Source: Nitrococcus mobilis (GTDB taxonomy: Bacteria; Pseudomonadota; Gammaproteobacteria; Nitrococcales; Nitrococcaceae). From it: DNA of 39,969 nucleotides. A program made the translations under genes and the position numbers. The notes beneath the pieces are model-generated. The model had not been told where the DNA came from. It saw nothing but the letters and a program-made list of their open reading frames with translations, and ran no database searches. The stretch is taken from contig JAGFJL010000164.1 in NCBI GenBank assembly GCA_024102725.1, forward strand, positions 1 through 39,969. Direction: 5' to 3'. Of the stretch, positions 6,937-14,807 are shown one piece after another. Every line of letters starts with the position of its first letter. Position 1 is the stretch's first letter.

Positions 6937-8874
6937 ATGGGATTGCCTTCCAGACCGGATGATACGGCTCAACAGCCCGCGAGTGAGCCCCCTCGAATAG
7001 GCGCCGGCGTTGAGGGATACCTGACTGAAGCAATTCTATCGGCGTCTCGGGAGATACTCTGTGTCTTCGATCGGGAGAGCCGTTACCGGTACGTCAGCCC
7101 TCATGCAGCCGGCCTATTGCAACTCGACCCGGCCGCCATGGTAGGGCGTTCATGGCGCGAGCTGGGCTTACCTGCCGAGTTCATGGTGCCCTTCGAGGAG
7201 AATCTCCACCGCGTCTTCCGCGGAAGCAGCACGCTGACCGCAGAGATGTCATTCCCGGTCCGGGGTGAGCGCCGTCATTTCGAATATATATTGACTCCTT
7301 TGAAAACAACCGATGCCGGGGTGGAGTTGGTGATCGCCAACGCCTGGGATGTCACCGAACGCGCGCTTATGGAGAAGTTCCTGCACCGAAGCGAGCAGCT
7401 CTTACGCGGCCTCTTGGACGCCGCACCGAACGCCATCCTGCTAACCGATGCCACAGGTACGATCACGCTCGCCAATGAGCAGGCCGAAATACTGTTCGGT
7501 TTTCCCCATGACGAGCTCGTCGGAATGCACATCGAAATGCTGATGCCCGAGCGGTTTCGTTCCCGGCATATGGGCTATCGGAAGGCCTATCAGGCAAGCC
7601 CCGTGACCCGCCCCATGGGGGCGGGCCGTGAGCTCTATGCAAGACGTAAAGACGGTGCGGAGTTCCCGGTCGAGATCAGTCTCAGCCCTCTGGAGACAGC
7701 CACTGGACCGCTCACGATCAGCATCGTCCGCGACATCACCGAGCGCAAACACAATACGGGGCTGTTTCAGACACTGCTCGAGTCGGCTCCGGATGCCATC
7801 ATGATAGTGGATGCCGCTGGCGTCATCACTTTGGCCAACGGGCAAGCGGAGCAGCTGTTCGGCTATAGCCGCGCGGAGCTGATTAACATGCCGGTGGAAC
7901 GGCTGATGCCGCAACGCTACCGGGCCCGTCACGTGAAACAACGCAACCGCTACCAAGAGCAACCCGAAACCCGTCCCATGGGGATAGGTCGCGAGCTTTT
8001 TGGGCAGCGCAAAAATGGTGAAGAATTCCCCGTCGAGATCAGCCTGAGCCCACTGCTTACCCCGGCTGGGCCGCTGACCATCGTTATTGCCCGAGACGTC
8101 ACCGCGCGTATTGCAACCACCAACAAGATACGCAAGCTCAACCGCACACTCGAGCGGAAAGTAGCGCAGCTCTCCGTCGTAAACCAAGAGTTGGAAGCTT
8201 TCTGCTACTCGGTTTCGCATGATCTGCGCGCCCCCCTGCGCGGCCTGGACGGCTTTAGCCAAGCCTTGCTCGAGGACTACGCCGCGGAGCTGGATGAAAC
8301 GGGCCAAGATTACCTCGGGCGCATCCGTGCTGCGAGCCAGCGTATGGCACAGCTGATCGACGACTTGCTGCGATTATCACGGATCACGCGCGCAGAAATG
8401 ATTCTCGACACCGTCGACCTAACGGCCATCGCCGGCGAAATCCTGGCCGAGCGCCGCGCTCAGGCGCCGCATCGCCAAGTAACGACCCGCATTGCTCCCT
8501 GTTTGAGCGTCGAAGGTGACCGGCGGCTACTGCGCGTGGCCCTGGAGAACCTGCTGGGCAACGCTTGGAAATTCACGGCGGAGCAACCCCAGGCAGAGAT
8601 CGAATTGGGGATTGACGCCGCCGACCAAGCCACTCCGATCTACTATGTTCGGGACAACGGTGCCGGTTTCGACATGGCCTATGCGGGGCGCCTTTTCGGA
8701 CCTTTCCAACGGCTGCACTCGTCGCAGGAGTTCGAAGGCCACGGCGTCGGCCTGGCCACCGTTCAGCGTATCATCCAGCGCCATGGCGGGCGCATCTGGG
8801 CCGATGCCGAACCTCAGCGGGGGGCGACTTTTTATTTCACACTGGCCGATCCGGATTTTCACAGCGAACGATAA
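6937..8874 (+). CDS. Cytosolic PAS-PAS-PAS hybrid-type sensor histidine kinase
   Basis: 645 residues with no membrane segment. PAS1 spans about 29-145, PAS2 about 152-268 and PAS3 about 277-395; PAS2 and PAS3 are close tandem copies (both contain TRPMG.GREL, RRKDGAEFPVEISLSPLE versus QRKNGEEFPVEISLSPLL). A short coiled segment (IRKLNRTLERKVAQLSVVNQELE) leads into HisKA with the phospho-accepting His428 in FCYSVSHDLRAPLRGLDGFS. The HATPase domain follows from about 528: N-box ENLLGNAWKFT, G1 DNGAGFD, G2 GHGVGLATV. HisKA and ATPase resemble bacteriophytochrome kinases, which often pair with Rcp1-like regulators, as here. The response regulator begins 20 bases downstream. The signal sensed is unknown; no cysteine or other residue obviously marks a flavin or haem PAS. 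Confidence 0.92.
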   Translation: MGLPSRPDDTAQQPASEPPRIGAGVEGYLTEAILSASREILCVFDRESRYRYVSPHAAGLLQLDPAAMVGRSWRELGLPAEFMVPFEENLHRVFRGSSTLTAEMSFPVRGERRHFEYILTPLKTTDAGVELVIANAWDVTERALMEKFLHRSEQLLRGLLDAAPNAILLTDATGTITLANEQAEILFGFPHDELVGMHIEMLMPERFRSRHMGYRKAYQASPVTRPMGAGRELYARRKDGAEFPVEISLSPLETATGPLTISIVRDITERKHNTGLFQTLLESAPDAIMIVDAAGVITLANGQAEQLFGYSRAELINMPVERLMPQRYRARHVKQRNRYQEQPETRPMGIGRELFGQRKNGEEFPVEISLSPLLTPAGPLTIVIARDVTARIATTNKIRKLNRTLERKVAQLSVVNQELEAFCYSVSHDLRAPLRGLDGFSQALLEDYAAELDETGQDYLGRIRAASQRMAQLIDDLLRLSRITRAEMILDTVDLTAIAGEILAERRAQAPHRQVTTRIAPCLSVEGDRRLLRVALENLLGNAWKFTAEQPQAEIELGIDAADQATPIYYVRDNGAGFDMAYAGRLFGPFQRLHSSQEFEGHGVGLATVQRIIQRHGGRIWADAEPQRGATFYFTLADPDFHSER

Positions 8875-8893
8875 GCACGCTAAGGAGAGCCGC

Positions 8894-9340
8894 TTGATAC
8901 AAAACGCCACCATCCTGCTCGTTGAGGATAACGCTGATGATCTAGCGCTCACGTTACGGGCGCTGCGCAAACACAATGTAGCCAACCGAATCCTGGTAGC
9001 CCGGGATGGTGTGGAAGCGCTTGATCTACTGTTCCCGGCTGAGGCGAAGGCCGATGCGATACCGCAGGATTTGCCTCATCTCGTGTTGCTGGACTTGAAG
9101 CTGCCGCGGGTCGATGGGCTGGAAGTATTGCGACGGATTCGCTCTCATCCCACGACGCGCTTGATCCCGGTCGTCATTCTGACCACTTCGGACGAGCAGC
9201 AGGATCTCCTCGCCGGCTACGGCTACGGTGCCAACAGCTACGTCCGCAAACCGGTGGATTTCACCGAGTTTACCGAAGCCGTGCGGCAACTGGGTATCTA
9301 CTGGTTCATGCTCAACCGCCTGCCGCCGCCGGGAGAGTGA
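8894..9340 (+). CDS. Rcp1-type single-domain response regulator
   Basis: 148 residues, a lone receiver domain. Acidic pocket ED at 11-12 (LLVEDNADD), phosphorylation site Asp67 in HLVLLDLKLPRVDG, Thr in ILTTSDE and conserved Lys119 in SYVRKPVDF. The insertion between beta2 and alpha2 and the C-terminal FTEAVRQLGIYWFMLNRLPP match the Rcp1 subfamily that partners phytochrome-like kinases. The start is TTG at 8894, chosen because an AAGGAGAG ribosome binding site ends three to four bases upstream and no ATG is available before the receiver fold. It has no output domain, so it probably relays phosphate or contacts a partner protein. Flanked by its likely kinase (20-base gap) and the GGDEF-EAL protein (6-base gap), one operon. 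Confidence 0.92.
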   Translation: MIQNATILLVEDNADDLALTLRALRKHNVANRILVARDGVEALDLLFPAEAKADAIPQDLPHLVLLDLKLPRVDGLEVLRRIRSHPTTRLIPVVILTTSDEQQDLLAGYGYGANSYVRKPVDFTEFTEAVRQLGIYWFMLNRLPPPGE

Positions 9341-9346
9341 CGCTTG

Positions 9347-11803
9347 ATGAACACGCCGTTGCGGGTGCTAATCATCGAGGACTCGGAAGACGATGCGTTA
9401 TTGGTCGCACGAACGCTTCGAGCGGGCGGCTACGACCCAATATTACACCGAGTCGAGACTGCCCCCCGTATGGAAGAGGCCTTGCAGCATCCCTGGGATC
9501 TGATCATTTCCGACTATACCATGCCCTCTTTCAGCACTCCGCAGGCCTTGCGACTGCTCCAACGCGAGGGAATCGACATACCCTTTATCATGGTCTCTGG
9601 GACCGTGGGCGAGGACCGGGCCGTGCAGGTCATGAAGGCGGGTGCCCACGATTACATCATGAAGGAGCAGCTCAGCCGTTTGGTTCCGGCCGTGCGCCGT
9701 GAACTGCGGGAAGCCGAGCTGCGGCGCGAGCGTGCACGCGCCCAAGATCAATTGCAAAAGCTCTCGCGCGCGATCGAGCAGACTGCGGAATGTGTCTTCA
9801 TCACCAACCCCGACGGGGTCATCGAATACGTCAACCCTGCATTCGAGCGTTTGACTGGTTTCCCATCGGAAGAGGCCCTGCGCCATTCTCCGCGCATACT
9901 GCGATCTGGACAACACTCCGCGTCATTTTACCGCGACATGTGGCGAACGCTAAAAGACGGCGGTGTCTTTCGGGACATGGTGATCAATCGTCGCAAGGAC
10001 GGGGCTCTTTTCTATGAGGAGAAAGTAATCACGCCGATCAAAGACAGCAACGGCGTCATCACCCATTTCGTTTCCACCGGCCAGGACATAAGCGACCGGA
10101 TGAAAGCCGAGACGACTCGCAAGCGGCTGACTGCAACGCTGGAGGCAACCACCGATTTCGTGGCCATAGCCGATCTCCAGGGACACCTTCTCTATGCCAA
10201 CGCGGCTCGCCGAAGCGTATTAGGCCTAGAACCGGAGGATAAAGTCGGTATCTGCACGCTATCCGATGGGCACACCGAGTGGGCGTCCGCCAAACTGATG
10301 AGCAAGGCGATCCCCATAGCAATACAGGAAGGCACTTGGAGTGGCGAGCTTGCCATGATCGATCAGAATGGGCTGGAGATTCCCGTCTCCGAGGTCGTTA
10401 TTGCCCATCGCGGTCCCGAAGGAGAAGTGGAGTTTCTGTCAGCTATTGCACGAGATATCAGCGAACGCAAACGCTTGGAGGAGGAGCTAGCCTATCAGGC
10501 TAGCCATGACGCGCTGACCGGTATTCCCAACCGCATGTTGTTGTTGGATCGCATGCAGCAGTCCATCGCTTATGCCCGCCGCCACAAGCACCGTGTCGGC
10601 GTGCTGTTCGTCGATTTGGATCGCTTCAAGCGAATCAACGACACCCTTGGCCATCACGCAGGCGATGCCATTCTCCGCACGGTAGCCGAGCGCATTCGCC
10701 GGTGCCTGCGGCGCAGCGACACGGTGGGCCGGCATGGCGGCGATGAGTTCGTGGTCATCGCCGCCGAGGTCCTTGTCAGCAACGATCTAACCGCTATCGT
10801 AAACAAAATCCGCAAGGTGGTGAGCGAACCCACAAAGGTGAAAAACCGCCAGATCGTGCTGACATGCAGCATCGGTATTGCCCTTTATCCTTTCGACGGA
10901 GAGGACACGGATATGCTGCTGAAGAATGCGGATACGGCGATGTATCAGGCCAAAGAAAACGGGCGTAATAATTTTCAATACTACACCAAAGAAATGAATG
11001 CCCAGTCCCACGAAATGCTGAATCTGGAGGAGGAGCTGCGCCGGGCGGTGAAAGCAAACGAGTTCGTGCTCCACTATCAGCCGCAGGTCGATCTGCAAAC
11101 CGGGGCACTTTCTCGGCTGGAGGCGCTGATCCGCTGGCAACATCCAGAGCGTGGAATATTAGCTCCTGGAAGCTTCATTCCCGTGCTGGAAGAAACCGGA
11201 TTGATCGAGCCGGTGGGCGAGTGGGTGCTTCGGGAAGCTGTTAGGCAGTGCGCGGCCTGGAAGGAGATGGGCCTCCCTCCCGTTACGGTGGCCGTAAACC
11301 TATCGGTCAGACAGTTTGCCAATCCCAATATTGCCGAGATCATCGAGCGCATCGTCACGGAAGCGGGGATTCCCCCGGCATGCCTGGAGTTGGAAATCAC
11401 TGAGAGTGTGCTGATGGCGGATGCGTTCGACGGTGCAGAAGCCTTACGGGCACTCTCGCAGCGCGGTCTGAGAGTGGCGGTGGACGACTTCGGCACGGGT
11501 TATTGTGCGCTGCATTATTTGCGCCGGTTGCCCGTGAACACACTCAAGGTGGATCATAGTTTCGTCTCGGACTTGGAAAGGGACTCGACCACAGCCTCGA
11601 TCGTTTCCGCCATTATCACGCTCGGTCATGATCTTGGGTGCAAGGTGGTGGCCGAAGGTGTGGAGACAGTCGGCCAATGTAACCACCTGCACCGACTCGG
11701 CTGCGATCTCGTTCAGGGCTATCTCTATTACCGCCCGTGCTCGCCTGAGGAGATAGAGCCCCTACTACAAGGCGGGAGTCATGGGCTCCACGAAGTGCAC
11801 TAG
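9347..11803 (+). CDS. REC-PAS-PAS-GGDEF-EAL cyclic-di-GMP protein
   Basis: 818 residues. Receiver domain 1-120 with Asp56 in LIISDYTMPSF; PAS about 140-255 (AIEQTAECVFITNPDGVIEYVNPAFERLTGF); second PAS about 265-380; GGDEF about 395-550; EAL about 565-805. The GGDEF motif at 464-468 is intact and is preceded at the proper five-residue distance by an RxxD inhibitory site (RRSD). The EAL domain is also complete: EAL at 592-594, NLSVRQF, EITESVLM and DDFGTGY. Both cyclase and phosphodiesterase could be active, with direction probably set by phosphorylation and the PAS ligand (inference). A TTG at 9344 directly precedes the ATG; ATG is preferred. It ends the three-gene operon, giving the kinase a c-di-GMP output and so a likely role in surface attachment or motility. 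Confidence 0.93.
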   Translation: MNTPLRVLIIEDSEDDALLVARTLRAGGYDPILHRVETAPRMEEALQHPWDLIISDYTMPSFSTPQALRLLQREGIDIPFIMVSGTVGEDRAVQVMKAGAHDYIMKEQLSRLVPAVRRELREAELRRERARAQDQLQKLSRAIEQTAECVFITNPDGVIEYVNPAFERLTGFPSEEALRHSPRILRSGQHSASFYRDMWRTLKDGGVFRDMVINRRKDGALFYEEKVITPIKDSNGVITHFVSTGQDISDRMKAETTRKRLTATLEATTDFVAIADLQGHLLYANAARRSVLGLEPEDKVGICTLSDGHTEWASAKLMSKAIPIAIQEGTWSGELAMIDQNGLEIPVSEVVIAHRGPEGEVEFLSAIARDISERKRLEEELAYQASHDALTGIPNRMLLLDRMQQSIAYARRHKHRVGVLFVDLDRFKRINDTLGHHAGDAILRTVAERIRRCLRRSDTVGRHGGDEFVVIAAEVLVSNDLTAIVNKIRKVVSEPTKVKNRQIVLTCSIGIALYPFDGEDTDMLLKNADTAMYQAKENGRNNFQYYTKEMNAQSHEMLNLEEELRRAVKANEFVLHYQPQVDLQTGALSRLEALIRWQHPERGILAPGSFIPVLEETGLIEPVGEWVLREAVRQCAAWKEMGLPPVTVAVNLSVRQFANPNIAEIIERIVTEAGIPPACLELEITESVLMADAFDGAEALRALSQRGLRVAVDDFGTGYCALHYLRRLPVNTLKVDHSFVSDLERDSTTASIVSAIITLGHDLGCKVVAEGVETVGQCNHLHRLGCDLVQGYLYYRPCSPEEIEPLLQGGSHGLHEVH

Positions 11804-12219
11804 TACAGGATAAGTTACAGTTTCCTTGATCAGCTTTTCCTGCTTCGAACGAACCCCAACCCCGCAAGACCTGCAGGCCATCGTTGTCCAGTATCCGTGT
11901 TCCAGCCATGTCCATGGCGCTGCCATCATCCGGAAGGATTTGGAAATCCCAGATTTCGCCGGCTGCGAATACTCCGAAAAAACCGGAGAAGCGCATGACA
12001 GTGTTCAGCACGTCATCACCCAATATGCTGCTGTTGTCGATTGTCGACTTACCTACGCTGTCGAGTACGTCCTCGTAAGTGGCCGTTACGGACGGTGCAC
12101 TGGTAACCCTACAGGATGGTCGACAGTCGTTGGTGCGGATGAACTTGGTGCAGATGCGACCTGCTGAACTGTTTCATGAGCCTCAGAGACATAGTGCGAG
12201 AAATCGGCGACAGGGAAGC
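11804..12219 (-). pseudogene. Gene-poor stretch with a possible degraded coding remnant
   Basis: About 415 bases between the GGDEF-EAL gene and the antitoxin promoter. On the minus strand one frame stays open from about 12170 to 11816 and reads plausibly as protein (for example VTATYEDVLDSVGKS, then GEIWDFQILPDDGSAMDM), but it has no ATG with a ribosome binding site and ends abruptly. I do not recognise the family. It could be the tail of a secreted or lipoprotein-type gene, or chance coding. No hairpin with a T-tract follows the GGDEF-EAL stop. Confidence 0.25.
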
Positions 12220-12246
12220 GTAAACATTGTAAACTTTGTATACAGA
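12220..12246 (+). promoter_or_regulatory. Three 9-bp iterated repeats, putative antitoxin operator
   Basis: GTAAACATT-GTAAACTTT-GTATACAGA: three consecutive units with the core GTA(A/T)AC at 12220, 12229 and 12238, exactly 9 bases apart, in an AT-rich island just 17 bases before the antitoxin start. The last unit holds the palindrome TGTATACA (12237-12244). Ribbon-helix-helix antitoxins of the CopG/ParD type bind short tandem or inverted repeats in their own promoter, so this is a good candidate autoregulatory operator. The function is inferred. Confidence 0.5.
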
Positions 12247-12262
12247 TGTAGGCGGGAGCACT

Positions 12263-12526
12263 ATGAGTCAACCAAACCGCGAGACGGCCACTATCAGCGT
12301 GCGAATTCCCCGTCGGCTGCGTGAACGCCTCGAGCAGCTGGCCGGTGCCACGGGGCGAACGAAATCCTATCTCGCCGCCGAAGCTTTGCAAGCCTATATC
12401 GAGCGCGAAGCCTGGCAGATCGCAGCGATCCAGAAAGGCGTGGAAGCCGCTGAGCGCGGTGAATTCGCGGACGATGAGGAAGTCAAACGCCGCTTCGCCC
12501 GTTGGGGTGTAGAGGTTGAGGGCTAA
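12263..12526 (+). CDS. CopG/ParD-type ribbon-helix-helix antitoxin
   Basis: 87 residues. The N-terminal beta strand TATISVRIPRRLRERLEQLA followed by ATGRTKSYLAAEALQAYIERE (helices A and B) is a classical ribbon-helix-helix DNA-binding domain. The C-terminal part (IQKGVEAAERGEFADDEEVKRRFARWG) is the typical toxin-binding tail of ParD/RelB-like antitoxins. Start at ATG 12263 with GGGAG six bases upstream; an in-frame ATG at 12236 would place the start inside the promoter repeats and is rejected. It overlaps the start of the ParE-like gene by 11 bases, the usual coupled arrangement. Because that toxin is broken, the antitoxin is probably an orphan. It may still repress its own promoter or neutralise related toxins elsewhere. 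Confidence 0.88.
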   Translation: MSQPNRETATISVRIPRRLRERLEQLAGATGRTKSYLAAEALQAYIEREAWQIAAIQKGVEAAERGEFADDEEVKRRFARWGVEVEG

Positions 12527-12683
12527 ATGGCTACGGCTTGCACTGGACGACCTAGACCAGGCCGTCGATTACCTCGCCGCAGAGAACCCACTTGCAGCTG
12601 AACAGGTCGCCAGGCGGATCTGGAAGGCAAACGCAGACAAATTCTACGCATTCTTCAGGGTCTGCACACCGTCGCCAGCTTAG
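12516..12683 (+). pseudogene. Broken ParE/RelE-type toxin with internal deletion
   Basis: From a TTG at 12516 the frame reads LRAKWLRLALDDLDQAVDYLAAENPLAAEQVARRIWKA, the N-terminal half of a ParE toxin (about 38 residues). It then continues with unrelated NADKFYAFFRVCTPSPA and stops at 12683, giving 55 codons against the usual 95-100. In another frame, starting at about 12638, the DNA reads QILRILQGLHTVAS, which matches the C-terminal strand of ParE proteins (the V-x-I-L-R-V-L-H-G pattern). The simplest reading is a deletion of roughly 40 codons that fused the two ends out of frame, removing the core and any catalytic or gyrase-binding residues. It lies immediately after and overlaps the CopG-type antitoxin. 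Confidence 0.75.
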
Positions 12684-12695
12684 AAACGCGGACTA

Positions 12696-13607
12696 CTACT
12701 CAGGCAGCGAAATCCATTCATGCTCGCCCGGCACCGGTTCGAAACGTCCGGCCTGCCAGTCCGCTTTCGCCTGCTCGATCCGCTCCATCGTGCTCGACAC
12801 GAAATTCCACCAGATATAGCGCCGGCTCGGAAACGCCGCACCGCCCAGCAAAAGCAGCCGCGCCGAGCCGCGCGCATGAATCGGGATTTCGCCATCCGGG
12901 CGGAAGACGAGCAGACGGGCGGCTTCGAACGTCTCGCCGGCAAGCTCGATCGCACCCTCTGCCAGGTAGACTCCCCGCTCCTCGTGCTCGGCAGGCAATA
13001 TGAGGCTCGCTCGGTCAGCCAGCGTCGCATCCGCATAGAAGAGCTCGGAGGCCGTTTTCACCGGAGCGCGCTTGCCATAAAGGGCGCCGGCGATGACACA
13101 AATCCGGACGCCCTCGCCTTCGAGCCTCGGCAGTTCCTCCGTGCCATGGTGCGCGAACGTCGGCTCACCTTCCTCTGCCTCATCGGGTAAGGCAACCCAG
13201 GACTGGATGCCGGAGATCCGCGAACACGCGCCGCGCAACGGCGTCGGGGTACGCTCCGAGTGGACGATACCGCGCCCGGCGCTCATCCAGTTGACTTCCC
13301 CCGGCCGGATCGTCTGCATACTGCCCAGGCTGTCGCGATGCAGCAGCTCGCCTTCGAAAAGATAAGTCACCGTCGCCAACCCGATGTGCGGGTGCGGCCG
13401 AACGTCGATGCCCTGCCCGGCTTCGAAGGCCGCCGGCCCCATATGGTCGAAGAAGATGAACGGCCCGATCATCTGCCGTTGCGCCGCAGGCAACACTCGG
13501 CGCACGGCAAAGCCGCCGAGATCACGCGGACGCGGGATGATCTCCGCCTCCAGGGCCAGACAGCCAGCGGGGAGTACCTCCGGTTCTTGCGCAGGTCGCC
13601 AGCTCAT
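12696..13607 (-). CDS. Pirin family protein (copy 1)
   Basis: 303 residues, a bicupin pirin. The N-terminal cupin holds the metal-binding set His72 and His74 ([20 protein letters not shown]), His116 and Glu118 (GRGIVHSER), all present. The C-terminal cupin and [11 protein letters not shown] (the pirin WNF motif) follow, with a terminal helix [13 protein letters not shown]. Family members are Fe(II) proteins; some are quercetin dioxygenases (YhhW), others interact with enzymes such as pyruvate dehydrogenase E1. The specific role is not readable from sequence. Start ATG 13607 has a strong GGAGG six bases upstream. It lies downstream of a second pirin and a LysR gene on the same strand. Its 3' end abuts the broken toxin. 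Confidence 0.92.
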   Translation of the reverse strand: MSWRPAQEPEVLPAGCLALEAEIIPRPRDLGGFAVRRVLPAAQRQMIGPFIFFDHMGPAAFEAGQGIDVRPHPHIGLATVTYLFEGELLHRDSLGSMQTIRPGEVNWMSAGRGIVHSERTPTPLRGACSRISGIQSWVALPDEAEEGEPTFAHHGTEELPRLEGEGVRICVIAGALYGKRAPVKTASELFYADATLADRASLILPAEHEERGVYLAEGAIELAGETFEAARLLVFRPDGEIPIHARGSARLLLLGGAAFPSRRYIWWNFVSSTMERIEQAKADWQAGRFEPVPGEHEWISLPE

Positions 13608-13627
13608 GGCTCACCTCCAAATTTACT

Positions 13628-13692
13628 GATGCGAGCGCTCATATGCAGTCATTGTCACCGGCGTATCCTGCGTGCAACAGGACGCTCGCATC
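13628..13692. repeat. 10-bp perfect inverted repeat between the two pirin genes
   Basis: GATGCGAGCG (13628-13637) and CGCTCGCATC (13683-13692) are perfect inverted copies separated by 45 bases. On the plus strand the right arm is followed by GTCTTTTT. The element lies upstream of pirin copy 1 and overlaps the end of a 30-codon ORF. It may be an operator pair or a long-loop RNA hairpin; no family is recognised. Confidence 0.35.
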
Positions 13693-13731
13693 GTCTTTTT
13701 GTAGGCTGCGGTATTTGAATTCACTATTCAT
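13639..13731 (-). CDS. Small ORF of 30 codons between pirin genes
   Basis: MNSEFKYRSLQKDDASVLL... ending in DNDCI, 30 residues. It has a convincing GGAGG five bases before the ATG at 13731, a feature not expected by chance at a random start. It sits 43 bases after pirin copy 2 and 31 bases before pirin copy 1 on the same strand. I do not recognise the peptide. It could be a small protein, a translated leader for pirin copy 1, or a remnant of a larger gene. Confidence 0.3.
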   Translation of the reverse strand: MNSEFKYRSLQKDDASVLLHAGYAGDNDCI

Positions 13732-13774
13732 GGCTGCCTCCATCAGAATCGAAACGGCGGTTCATCATCGCTGT

Positions 13775-14680
13775 TCAGCCGATTACCGCTGACCGGGTGA
13801 TCTCTCCGAACTTGCCGGCCCGGAAGTCATAAACGGCCTGCATCAATTCTTCCTCGGTGTTCATGACGAACGGGCCGTAACGCGCGACTGGTTCGTTCAA
13901 CGGCACACCCGCCAGCAACAAGAGCCGGGCCGGCGCGATCGCCTCCGCATGGCCGCGCAGGCGAACCGCGCCGCCGTCGCCGAGGGCGGCGAGCTGGCCC
14001 TCTTCAACCTCTGTGGCGTCATCTCCCAGCAAGACGGCACTCGCAAATACGTAGACATAGCCGCGTTGCTCGGCGGAAAGGCGCACGGTGACGTCCGCAC
14101 CGGGCTTCAATGTCCAGTCCTGGAACACGATCGGCGTACGCGTGTCGATCGCGGCCACTGCACCCAAGACCTCGCCGGCGATCACCCTGACCTGGGCCAG
14201 GCCGTTCTCGCTCGTCGCGCTCGGGATAGATGCGGCGGCCAGTTCTTGGTAGCGCGGGCGCATCAGCTTGTCGCGTGCCGGCAAGTTCACCCAAATCTGG
14301 AAGCCGTGGACGCGACCGCCCGCCTCCCGTATCCGCGCCGAGGGCATCTCCGAGTGAACGATGCCGGCACCGGCGGTCATCCACTGCACATCGCCCGGTC
14401 TCAGCGTGCCCCGGTGCCCGGCGGAGTCTTCATGCTCGAACTCGCCTTCGATCATGTAGGTCACGGTCTCGAAGCCACGATGGGGGTGATCAGGCGCGCC
14501 CACGGCCTCGCCGGGCCCATAGTTCACCGGTCCCATCTCGTCGAGCAGCAGAAAGGGGTCGGCGGCGTCGAACCCCTGGCTCGGCAAGGGGCGGCGGACC
14601 ATAAAACCCGCCCCTTCGCGCTGGCGGTGCGCGGTTACGACCCGTGTGATCTCCCGAACCTTGCTCGTGTCAACGTTCAT
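13775..14680 (-). CDS. Pirin family protein (copy 2)
   Basis: 301 residues with the two-cupin pirin fold. Metal ligands are complete: His65 and His67 (GAPDHPHRGFETVTYMIEGE), His109 and Glu111 (GAGIVHSEMP). The C-terminal pirin motif reads RYGPFVMNTEEELMQAVYDFRAGKFG, the NT-E-E-I/L-x-x-A form of the more common pirins, while copy 1 has the rarer WNF form; the two are clearly distinct paralogues and not a recent duplication. Start ATG 14680 has GGAGAG upstream. It lies 127 bases downstream of a LysR gene on the same strand, so it may be a target of that regulator or co-transcribed with it (inference). Confidence 0.93.
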   Translation of the reverse strand: MNVDTSKVREITRVVTAHRQREGAGFMVRRPLPSQGFDAADPFLLLDEMGPVNYGPGEAVGAPDHPHRGFETVTYMIEGEFEHEDSAGHRGTLRPGDVQWMTAGAGIVHSEMPSARIREAGGRVHGFQIWVNLPARDKLMRPRYQELAAASIPSATSENGLAQVRVIAGEVLGAVAAIDTRTPIVFQDWTLKPGADVTVRLSAEQRGYVYVFASAVLLGDDATEVEEGQLAALGDGGAVRLRGHAEAIAPARLLLLAGVPLNEPVARYGPFVMNTEEELMQAVYDFRAGKFGEITRSAVIG

Positions 14681-14807
14681 GGCGCTCTCCGCAAGGTATG
14701 TCGTTATTGAAAAACAGTAGGCGGGCCGTCGGCTACTGGGTAGGAGCCACCGATGGAACGCCTCGTTTCCAGCCCAGAAACACGAGGATAAATCGCTTAC
14801 CGAGCGC

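Noticed and set aside
12236..12262. Nine-codon upstream start for the CopG-type antitoxin
   Set aside because: It would begin inside the promoter repeats; the ATG at 12263 has its own ribosome binding site and matches the family start.
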